DNA of 8,446 nt from NCBI GenBank assembly GCA_913009215.1, contig CAJVXG010000061.1:1-8446 (forward strand), given 5' to 3'. Numbering within the stretch: position 1 is the stretch's first letter; each line of letters starts with the position of its first letter. The stretch comes from an uncultured Gammaproteobacteria bacterium (GTDB lineage: Bacteria; Pseudomonadota; Gammaproteobacteria; Acidiferrobacterales; CAJVXG01). Made by a program: the position numbers and the translations under genes. Shown piece after piece: positions 1-6,170 of the stretch. The notes beneath the pieces are model-generated. The model was not told where the DNA came from, made no database searches, and worked only from the letters and a program-made list of their open reading frames with translations.

Positions 1-3000
1 CCTTCACTAATAGAAGTCTCATCATCACCAAGATCCAGACTCGCTTCCCCGCTGCTGTCACCGGCATCTGCTGAGTCTGCCGGTCCCATATCGAAACTAA
101 TGCCGCTGTCTTCACTATCAGCTGCGGTCAAACCCGACCCGGTATCCGGGAAGGTATCGCCAAGGTTGGGGCTGGTGTCGGCTGGAGACATGCCCTTACC
201 ACCATCAAAATCCAAACCCGAATTTTCATCGAGACTCGGCCCATCTTCCATGGCGGTTTCTTCCACGCTTGGTCCATCGTCTGTTGGCGTATCGAAACTA
301 AGGTCAAAATCCATACCACCAGCGCTCGTATCCAGGGCTTCTGTTTGCTGGGTATCGAGCATCGCCGTAGAATCGGTAGTCGAGTCACTAAACAGGGAGC
401 TGGCATCGCTCTCAGGCTGGTTGAGATCGGTTTTTGGTGCTGCCATAGAGGCCGGACGCCCACCACGGAACATTGGATTTTCCGGATTGAGCTTGCGACC
501 CATTTCTTCCACGGCATCCCACGGCGGACCTGCGCGACCTTCCAGTGCCGCATACAGTTCCTCGGCCAGGGTCTCAAATGCATCGACATCATTGCGTTGA
601 TGATAGATTTCCAGCAGCTTGACCCTGAGTTCGTGACGGTCCGGAGATTTAACAATAGCCTCTTTAAGGATTTCTTCAGCCTGCTCATCACGACCATAGG
701 CCAGATAAACTTCAGCCTCGGCCACCGGATCCACTTCATCGGTATGGATATTACCCATGCCGCCCTGGCTGAAGTCACTGAGGAAAGAAGTATCCCCGGT
801 TGAAATAACCTGTCCTTCACTATCAAGGGTACCGCTGTCGGTTGTAGCATCACCAGTATTCAGTATGCTTTCATGAAATTCAGCAAGGGAACGCCGGCGT
901 CTCATCACGACCATAACCACACCAAGCAATATCAGAACGACTACACCACCGGCAATATAGAGAATAAATTCGTTTGCCAGCAGATCATCCAGAATAGTTT
1001 CAACCATGCCCTTGCCAGAAACTGTGGGCAATATCTTGGCCGGCGGTTTCCTGATTAACGGTTTTTTAACAGGGGCTTTTTTTGCGACCGCTGCAGTTTC
1101 CGCCTTTTTGTCATCCGGTTTTTTAGTATCAACTTTCCTGACATTGGCCTTCTTGTCGTCTGGTTTTTTAACATCAACCTTCTTGGGGATATCCGCAACC
1201 GCTTTCTTGTCATCAGGCTTTGCCAGATTACTACTTTTGATTGTAATCAATTTTTCCTGTTTCTTGATTTGCTTTTGCACTGCCCCGGACTTGTCACCAA
1301 TTTCCTTGGTCTTCACACCAACGGCATCAATGCTCTCTCCGGTCTTGTCGGCCTTCGCCAACAAAGCGGCTTTCTCTTTATCCTTGGCTTTTTTCGCCGA
1401 CGCGGCACTATCTGCAGTAACCGCTTTTCCTGTGACCTTGTCGCGTTTCAGGGTATTACGAACAATCTGCAGCAGATTCCTGGGTAAGGATTTCTTCTGC
1501 GCAACTACCACCGGTTTTTTCACAGGCATCTTTTTGGGCTTGCCCTGGGCAGCACCCTTCTTGGCCATTTTTGTGGCCGCTTTTGTAACGGGCTTCTTGT
1601 CTTTAGCCACCGGCTTTTTATCCACTTTCGGTTTTTTGGCAATCGTGGATGCGGCTTTGTCCTTGCTCGCTGGTTTGCTGCCCTTGGTAACTTTTCTGGG
1701 TTCTGCTTTTTTGGCTACCCTGGTTACCGGCACAGCGCTCTTATCCGCCTTGACTGGTTTTGTTTTGTCCTTGACCGGTGTCTTGTCAGCAACCGGTTTG
1801 CCCTGGTCAATCTTGATGGTTTGTTTGCCCTGGGCAACGCGCAACTGGTGTTGTTGCCAGACATCGTACTGGGCGAAAAATTTTGTACGCGCCCGCTTTC
1901 GTGCCAGCTTGAGAATGTCGTCCCGATCCGGAAGCTGCAGAATCCTCCCGGCCCTCAGATTATTAACGTTGTTACCAAAAAAGGCGCTACGATTGTACTG
2001 ATAAATAGCCAAGGTCACCTGGGAAAGACTGAGGCTGGTATCGGCACGTACATGCCTGGCAATATTCCACATCATGTCGCCACGACGCACGCGATATTGC
2101 GACATTTTTGCCCAACCTAAATAACGTGACCCTGCTGCGGCAGTACCGCTAACGGCATTATCTGCTACGGATTTTTTTGAAGATTTTTTTGCTGTAGTGG
2201 TCTCATCGTCATATATCGGCCACCCCCTGTCATCGGTACGAAACTTGGCAGGCGCAACACTTTCACCATCACCGTTGCCTCCATTAAAGCCAGAATCGCC
2301 GGCTACGGTAACATCAGTGACTTTTTCAGCAGCCTTGCCTTTATTACCGGTGCCGCTGGATTTGCTACTGCCATCATCCGTTAGCTTTTCAACGCTGGAT
2401 TTTGTAACTGTGGTATCAGTCTTAACACCGGTATCAGTCTTGACGCTGGGTTCGGAATCCTTGGATGTTGCCAGGATAATTTTCTTTTGCTGGTCTTGTC
2501 CGGATACAGGAGCAACACTCTCGGCACTGGATTTAGTATCGTCCATCCTGGTCATGGTGGACGCGGTTTTTGGTGTCTCTATCGCCCCCGGTTTACCCCT
2601 GGCCAGGTAAGGAGGATCAATTAACGCAGAGTATTCACGATTTAATTGTCCGCCCGCCCATTCAAGATGTACCAGAAAATGAATAAAGGGTTCGCGCACA
2701 GGCTCATGGGTGCGCATCTGGATAAAGTAGGTGCCATTCAATCGTTTCGAGACTGTGAACTTGATCCTGGTCAGATAAAACGGGCGATCCACCCCGGCAG
2801 AGGCGAATTCCTGGGCCGAGGCTATGCGCACCTTTAGTGTTCTACGCTCACTTTTTGAGATAGAAATAATGCGAATCTCGGCATTGAGCGGTTCGTTCAG
2901 TGAAGAACGAACTTTCATTCCACCTATACCCAGCGCCGATGCGCTACTGACCGCCAGCAGCAAACACAGCGACAAACCGCACTGCAGTAACCACAATGCT

Positions 3001-3017
3001 GGTCTGAACACAGGCAT
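1..3017 (-). CDS. fimV: FimV-family polar/type IV pilus-associated protein, C-terminus outside window
   Basis: The frame is open from 3017 to the left edge, giving 1005 residues; the C-terminus is missing. Order of parts seen: signal peptide (about 1-28, hydrophobic LCLLLAVSSASA, likely cut after ASA); FimV N-terminal domain (about 29-140, with RSSLNEPLNAEIRI); Ser/Thr/Asp-rich linker; LysM domain (about 308-361, starting YRVRRGDMMWNIA); Lys/Ala/Pro/Asp-rich stretch (about 398-662); one membrane helix (about 684-705) followed by RRRR; TPR-like helices (about 763-830); acidic Ser/Asp tail with repeated short motifs (DFDLSFD, LDFD, ISFDM, SLDLGD). Known for the family: an inner-membrane protein whose LysM domain binds peptidoglycan and whose cytoplasmic TPR part organises polar complexes, type IV pili and twitching. 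The conserved C-terminal FimV domain would lie beyond the edge. The start is uncertain: ATG at 3017 gives a normal signal peptide, in-frame ATG at 3053 adds 12 residues, and neither has a clear ribosome binding site. It lies 114 bases after asd on the same strand. Confidence 0.93.
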   Translation of the reverse strand, partial: MPVFRPALWLLQCGLSLCLLLAVSSASALGIGGMKVRSSLNEPLNAEIRIISISKSERRTLKVRIASAQEFASAGVDRPFYLTRIKFTVSKRLNGTYFIQMRTHEPVREPFIHFLVHLEWAGGQLNREYSALIDPPYLARGKPGAIETPKTASTMTRMDDTKSSAESVAPVSGQDQQKKIILATSKDSEPSVKTDTGVKTDTTVTKSSVEKLTDDGSSKSSGTGNKGKAAEKVTDVTVAGDSGFNGGNGDGESVAPAKFRTDDRGWPIYDDETTTAKKSSKKSVADNAVSGTAAAGSRYLGWAKMSQYRVRRGDMMWNIARHVRADTSLSLSQVTLAIYQYNRSAFFGNNVNNLRAGRILQLPDRDDILKLARKRARTKFFAQYDVWQQHQLRVAQGKQTIKIDQGKPVADKTPVKDKTKPVKADKSAVPVTRVAKKAEPRKVTKGSKPASKDKAASTIAKKPKVDKKPVAKDKKPVTKAATKMAKKGAAQGKPKKMPVKKPVVVAQKKSLPRNLLQIVRNTLKRDKVTGKAVTADSAASAKKAKDKEKAALLAKADKTGESIDAVGVKTKEIGDKSGAVQKQIKKQEKLITIKSSNLAKPDDKKAVADIPKKVDVKKPDDKKANVRKVDTKKPDDKKAETAAVAKKAPVKKPLIRKPPAKILPTVSGKGMVETILDDLLANEFILYIAGGVVVLILLGVVMVVMRRRRSLAEFHESILNTGDATTDSGTLDSEGQVISTGDTSFLSDFSQGGMGNIHTDEVDPVAEAEVYLAYGRDEQAEEILKEAIVKSPDRHELRVKLLEIYHQRNDVDAFETLAEELYAALEGRAGPPWDAVEEMGRKLNPENPMFRGGRPASMAAPKTDLNQPESDASSLFSDSTTDSTAMLDTQQTEALDTSAGGMDFDLSFDTPTDDGPSVEETAMEDGPSLDENSGLDFDGGKGMSPADTSPNLGDTFPDTGSGLTAADSEDSGISFDMGPADSADAGDSSGEASLDLGDDETSISE
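1101..1226 (-). repeat. Degenerate KKPDDKKA-type repeats inside fimV
   Basis: Three copies of a short unit, read on the minus strand as AKPDDKKA, KKPDDKKA and KKPDDKKA, are separated by valine/lysine spacers (VDVKK, VRKVDTKK). They sit near the C-terminal end of the lysine-rich periplasmic stretch, just before the membrane helix. On the plus strand they show as repeated T-rich blocks of the type TTGTCATCCGG followed by a T run. The pattern looks like local duplication followed by drift. Such tracts are prone to length change. Confidence 0.7.
2413..2448 (-). repeat. Two-copy 18-base tandem repeat inside fimV
   Basis: Two adjacent 18-base units both begin GTATCAGTCTT on the plus strand (at 2413 and 2431) and differ at a few positions. 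On the coding strand they give VKTDTG-VKTDT in the Ser/Thr/Asp-rich linker between the FimV N-terminal domain and the LysM domain. This is a small in-frame duplication in a part of the protein that tolerates length change. Confidence 0.6.
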
Positions 3018-3091
3018 TTTGGAGGTTTGTGAAGTAATAACCCAGCCCCTCATATTAACAATACTGTTATTCCATAAGTACTTACAGTGGA

Positions 3092-3120
3092 ATAGTAGTA
3101 ATATTCTTTACAAATCTCAA
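3092..3120 (-). promoter_or_regulatory. Candidate sigma70 promoter for fimV
   Basis: On the minus strand TTGAGA (plus 3115-3120, five of six to TTGACA) is followed after exactly 17 bases by TACTAT (plus 3092-3097, four of six to TATAAT). It lies in the AT-rich gap between the asd stop and fimV. A transcript would start about 30 bases before the ATG at 3053 or about 65 before the ATG at 3017. No hairpin with a T run ends asd here, so read-through from asd is also possible. Confidence 0.45.
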
Positions 3121-3131
3121 CTAAATATCGT

Positions 3132-4154
3132 TCACAGATAGCCTTTTACCAGATATTCCGCAATCTGAACACTGTTCAGTGCCGCCCCTTTGCGCACATT
3201 ATCGGCAACTACCCACATATTCAGGCCTTTTTCATGGGAAACGTCTTCCCGGATCCGTCCCACATAAACCGGGTCTGTTCCCACGGCATTATCCACTGCG
3301 GTCGGATAACCCCCGTCTTTGCGTTCATCCATCAGCTGCACCCCGCTGGCCTTGCGCAATAAACTGCGGGCCTGTTTCGCGGTAATCTTGTCTCGAGTTT
3401 CAATGTGCACTGCTTCGGAATGCCCATAAAAAACCGGGACACGTACTGCGGTTGGATTGACCTTAATACTGTCATCGCCGAAGATCTTCTGGGTTTCCCA
3501 AATCATCTTCATCTCTTCTTTTGTATAGCCGTTGTCCTCGAATACATCAATGTGCGGCAACACATTAAATGCAATTTGTCGCGGATATACCTGTGGCTTG
3601 ATAGGTTTGCCACTAAGCAAGGCAGCAGACTGAGTGGCCAGCTCCTCGATGGCCTCTTTGCCGGTACCGGACACCGCCTGGTAAGTGCATACATTAATGC
3701 GCTCAATGCCCACGGCGTCATAAATAGGCTTCAGGGCCACCAGCATCTGGATGGTAGAGCAGTTGGGGTTGGCAATAATGCCCCGGTTTTTATAGTCAGC
3801 GATCTTTTCCGGGTTGACCTCCGGCACTACCAATGGAATATCGTCGTCATAGCGAAACTGTGAAGTGTTATCTATAACGACACAACCGGCCTCCGCGGCC
3901 CTGGGCGCGTATTCAGCCGAGGGTTTGGCGCCTGCGGAAAACAACCCCACCTGCACACGACTAAAGTCAAAGTCTTCGACATTCTCAACCATCAGCATTT
4001 TGTTGTTGAACCGCACTTTCTTGCCGGCCGAACGGCTGGAAGCCAGGGGAATAAGCTGATCCACCGGAAATTTTCGTTCTTCAAGGATAGATAACATGGT
4101 TTCTCCAACGGCGCCGGTGGCCCCCAGAACTGCGACATTGTATTGCTTACTCAT
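3132..4154 (-). CDS. asd: Aspartate-semialdehyde dehydrogenase
   Basis: The enzyme reduces aspartyl-4-phosphate to aspartate 4-semialdehyde with NADPH, the branch point to diaminopimelate/lysine, threonine and methionine; it acts in the cytoplasm. With the start at 4154 the protein has 340 residues, the usual family length. Visible: N-terminal NADP-binding loop GATGAVG (11-17), catalytic cysteine C132 in NPNCSTIQ, then Q159 in YQAVSGTG, R238 and H245 in RVPVFYGHSE. The active-site set looks complete, so this is an enzyme and not a degenerate Usg-type paralogue, although its overall sequence (MSKQYNVAVLGATGAVGE) is closer to the Usg/Vibrio Asd2-like branch than to the classical E. coli enzyme. 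An in-frame start at 4187 would add 11 residues, but AGAGG nine bases before 4154 and the family N-terminus favour 4154. It follows leuB by 93 bases. Confidence 0.96.
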   Translation of the reverse strand: MSKQYNVAVLGATGAVGETMLSILEERKFPVDQLIPLASSRSAGKKVRFNNKMLMVENVEDFDFSRVQVGLFSAGAKPSAEYAPRAAEAGCVVIDNTSQFRYDDDIPLVVPEVNPEKIADYKNRGIIANPNCSTIQMLVALKPIYDAVGIERINVCTYQAVSGTGKEAIEELATQSAALLSGKPIKPQVYPRQIAFNVLPHIDVFEDNGYTKEEMKMIWETQKIFGDDSIKVNPTAVRVPVFYGHSEAVHIETRDKITAKQARSLLRKASGVQLMDERKDGGYPTAVDNAVGTDPVYVGRIREDVSHEKGLNMWVVADNVRKGAALNSVQIAEYLVKGYL

Positions 4155-4163
4155 AAAAACAAA

Positions 4164-4168
4164 CCTCT
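4164..4168 (-). promoter_or_regulatory. Ribosome binding site fixing the asd start
   Basis: AGAGG on the minus strand, nine bases before the ATG at 4154. It supports this start over the in-frame upstream codon at 4187, which would place MVGCGPQRFVF in front of the conserved N-terminus. Confidence 0.6.
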
Positions 4169-4247
4169 GCGGACCACAGCCCACCACTGGTTAAAAGACA
4201 TAAACGGAAAATTCTTCATAACGGGTTTTTGTGACCACAGCTATTGC

Positions 4248-5321
4248 CTAGGGCAGTGCTGCCAATACGGCGTCACCCATGGCCCCGGTACCAAGCTCGG
4301 TACCGCTGCCGGTGTAAATATCCGCCGTGCGAAAACCCTGGTCCAGCACGCTGGCAACGGCATGTTCAATTTGGTCGGCGAAATCCGTTCGTGACAAGGT
4401 ATAACGCAGCATCATGGCCACGGATAAAATCGTTGCCAGCGGATTGGCCTGGTCCTGACCTGCCATATCCGGGGCCGATCCATGTATTGGTTCATACATA
4501 CCCTTACCATCGGCAGCCAATGATGCCGACGGTAACATGCCTATAGAACCGGTCAACATGGCCGCAGTGTCCGATAGAATGTCGCCAAACATGTTGCTGG
4601 TGACGATGACATCGAACTGCTTCGGCGCCTTTACCAGCTGCATGGCCGCATTATCGACATACATATGCGTCAACTCAATGTCCGGGTAATCCCCGGCGAC
4701 CCGATTGGCCACCTCGCGCCATAATATACTGACCTCCAGCACATTGGCCTTGTCCACCGAACAAACGCGGCCACTTCTCTTCCGGGCAATACTGAACGCG
4801 GAACGGCATATGCGCTCGATCTCGGACTCGCTGTATACCAGGGTATTAAAACCCCGACGTTCGCCGCTAGCAGTCTCTTCTATGCCTCGTGGCTGTCCAA
4901 AATAGATGCCACCGGTCAGTTCACGCACAATCATAAGATCCAGCCCGGTAACCACCTCCGGTTTCAAAGTCGAGGCATCGGCCAGTTGTGGATACAAAAT
5001 GGCCGGTCGCAAATTGGAAAACAGCTGCAATTCAGAACGCAGCCGCAACAAGGCCTTTTCCGGTTTATCCGCTACCGGCAGATCATCCCATTTATAGCCG
5101 CCCACGGCACCCAGCAGCACGGCATCGGCTTCTTGCGCCAACCGCAGGGTGTCATCGGGCAAGGGGCTGCCGGAATGGTCATAAGCCACACCACCGACAT
5201 CGGCCTGCCGGATGTCGACATCCAGACCAGTGTCCTGCAAGGCCGCTAATATCTTATGCGCCTGGGTCACAATCTCCGGACCAATACCGTCGCCGGGCAA
5301 TAACAGAATTTTTTTAGCCAT
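4248..5321 (-). CDS. leuB: 3-isopropylmalate dehydrogenase
   Basis: The enzyme oxidises and decarboxylates (2R,3S)-3-isopropylmalate with NAD to 4-methyl-2-oxopentanoate, the leucine precursor; a cytoplasmic, normally dimeric enzyme. 357 residues, full family length. Visible: LLPGDGIGPEIV (7-18); substrate arginines in LRLRSELQLFSNLRP (R95, R105) and R133 in VREL; Y140; catalytic K191 in VDKANV; metal-binding aspartates D223 (YVDNAAMQLV), D247 and D251 in the family signature NMFGDILSDTAAML; and the NAD-loop motif EPIHGSAPDMAGQ (277-289), which indicates NAD rather than NADP use. The ATG at 5321 begins MAKKILLLPGDG as in relatives, with a weak CAGG eight to nine bases upstream. It starts 41 bases after leuD, with no promoter or terminator obvious between, so co-transcription is likely. 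Confidence 0.98.
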   Translation of the reverse strand: MAKKILLLPGDGIGPEIVTQAHKILAALQDTGLDVDIRQADVGGVAYDHSGSPLPDDTLRLAQEADAVLLGAVGGYKWDDLPVADKPEKALLRLRSELQLFSNLRPAILYPQLADASTLKPEVVTGLDLMIVRELTGGIYFGQPRGIEETASGERRGFNTLVYSESEIERICRSAFSIARKRSGRVCSVDKANVLEVSILWREVANRVAGDYPDIELTHMYVDNAAMQLVKAPKQFDVIVTSNMFGDILSDTAAMLTGSIGMLPSASLAADGKGMYEPIHGSAPDMAGQDQANPLATILSVAMMLRYTLSRTDFADQIEHAVASVLDQGFRTADIYTGSGTELGTGAMGDAVLAALP

Positions 5322-5362
5322 ACTTTAAACCTGATACCAACTTACAGTCATAAGCCATAGTC

Positions 5363-6007
5363 CTAAACCGGATTCCCGAATAGCCACGGCGCTTGTTTTT
5401 TCCTGTTTTTCTCATAGGCCTCAATCTCGTCGCGGTATTGCAGTGTCAAATCGATGTCATCCAGACCATGCAGCAAACAATGCTTACGGAAATCGTCCAC
5501 ATCAAATGTCATCACCTCGCCACCGGGGGTGGTTATCGTTTGTTCAGGCAGATCGATCGCCAGACTATATCCCGGCTGCTCGGCTTCCTGAAATAGTTTG
5601 TCCACGACTCCGGCATTAAGAACGATAGGCAAAATGCCGTTCTTGAAGCAATTGTTAAAAAAGATGTCGGCAAAGCTCGGTGCAATAATGACACGAAATC
5701 CGTAGTCCAGTAATGCCCAGGGCGCGTGTTCACGGGACGAGCCACAGCCGAAGTTTTCGCGTGCCAAAAAAATTTGTGCGCCCTGGTAGCGTTCCCGGTT
5801 CAGTACAAAATTCGGGTTAATCCGTCTCTTGCTGTGGTCCATGCCGGGCTCACCGGGATCCAGGTAGCGCCAGTCATCGAACAGATTGGGACCGAAGCCG
5901 CTGCGCTTGATCGACTTCAAATACTGCTTCGGAATAATGGCATCGGTATCGACGTTGGGCCGATCCAATGGTAGCACCAGACCTTTAAATTTCTCGAATT
6001 TCTCCAT
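5363..6007 (-). CDS. leuD: 3-isopropylmalate dehydratase small subunit
   Basis: The small (swivelling, aconitase C-terminal-like) subunit pairs with LeuC to isomerise 2-isopropylmalate to 3-isopropylmalate through isopropylmaleate. 214 residues, the length of the proteobacterial LeuD type. Visible: start MEKFEKFKGLVLPLDRPNVDTDAIIPKQYL, where the NVDTDAIIP segment is the family hallmark; the substrate-binding loop NFGCGSSREHAPWAL (85-99); and SFADIFFNNCFKNGILPI (111-128). The ATG at 6007 matches the family N-terminus, and AGGA lies about ten bases upstream. It is separated from leuC by an unusually long 163-base gap holding a repeat element; the downstream spacing to leuB is only 41 bases. Confidence 0.98.
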   Translation of the reverse strand: MEKFEKFKGLVLPLDRPNVDTDAIIPKQYLKSIKRSGFGPNLFDDWRYLDPGEPGMDHSKRRINPNFVLNRERYQGAQIFLARENFGCGSSREHAPWALLDYGFRVIIAPSFADIFFNNCFKNGILPIVLNAGVVDKLFQEAEQPGYSLAIDLPEQTITTPGGEVMTFDVDDFRKHCLLHGLDDIDLTLQYRDEIEAYEKNRKKQAPWLFGNPV

Positions 6008-6030
6008 AGCTATAAAGTCCTATAATATCG

Positions 6031-6164
6031 TTTAACGCAAAGACGCAAAGAAAATCTTAAGGACGGTCTGCCAGACCGTCAAAACAAGAAATTTTTCGTT
6101 TCATGGCCGACTAAAAGCCGGCCCTATGATTTTTTTATTCTTTGCGCCTTCGCGCCTTCGCGAC
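6031..6164. repeat. Palindromic intergenic repeat element (MITE/REP-like) between leuC and leuD
   Basis: The ends are inverted relative to each other and made of 8-base subrepeats: two copies of ACGCAAAG at 6035-6050, and three units CTTTGCGC, CTTCGCGC, CTTCGCGA at 6140-6163. Inside are two hairpins: GACGGTCTG / CAGACCGTC (6062-6080, nine-base arms around one base) and GGCCGAC..GCCGGCC (6105-6123), whose seven-pair stem includes a G-U pair that forms only in the minus-strand (leu) transcript. The right end stops seven bases before the leuC stop codon. No open frame is present. Families of GCAAAG/CTTTGCG-rich intergenic palindromes occur in many proteobacterial genomes, so an inserted, non-autonomous dispersed repeat is the best reading; I cannot confirm copy number from one window. 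No T run follows either hairpin on the minus strand, so it is unlikely to be a strong intrinsic terminator. Confidence 0.65.
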
Positions 6165-6170
6165 AAAAAA

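Noticed and set aside
128..853. Minus-strand 241-residue open frame in another frame of fimV
   Set aside because: Composition is biased (Trp, Met, Arg) with no family resemblance, and it lies wholly within the FimV frame, which shows the TPR-like and acidic regions.
1006..2001. Plus-strand 331-residue hydrophobic open frame resembling a membrane protein
   Set aside because: It is the antisense of the lysine-rich part of fimV: AAA/AAG lysine codons read on the other strand as phenylalanine/leucine. No ribosome binding site, and the FimV frame is open over the whole region with recognisable domains.
4286..4305. Seven-base hairpin with GGTACC arms near the 3' end of leuB, a possible terminator
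   Set aside because: It encodes the conserved GSGTELGTGAMG segment of LeuB, lies before the stop codon and has no T run after it.
6062..6080. GACGGTCTG hairpin as a rho-independent terminator after leuC
   Set aside because: On the minus strand the stem is followed by CTTAAGATTTTC, not a run of T, and leuD/leuB are downstream in the same orientation.
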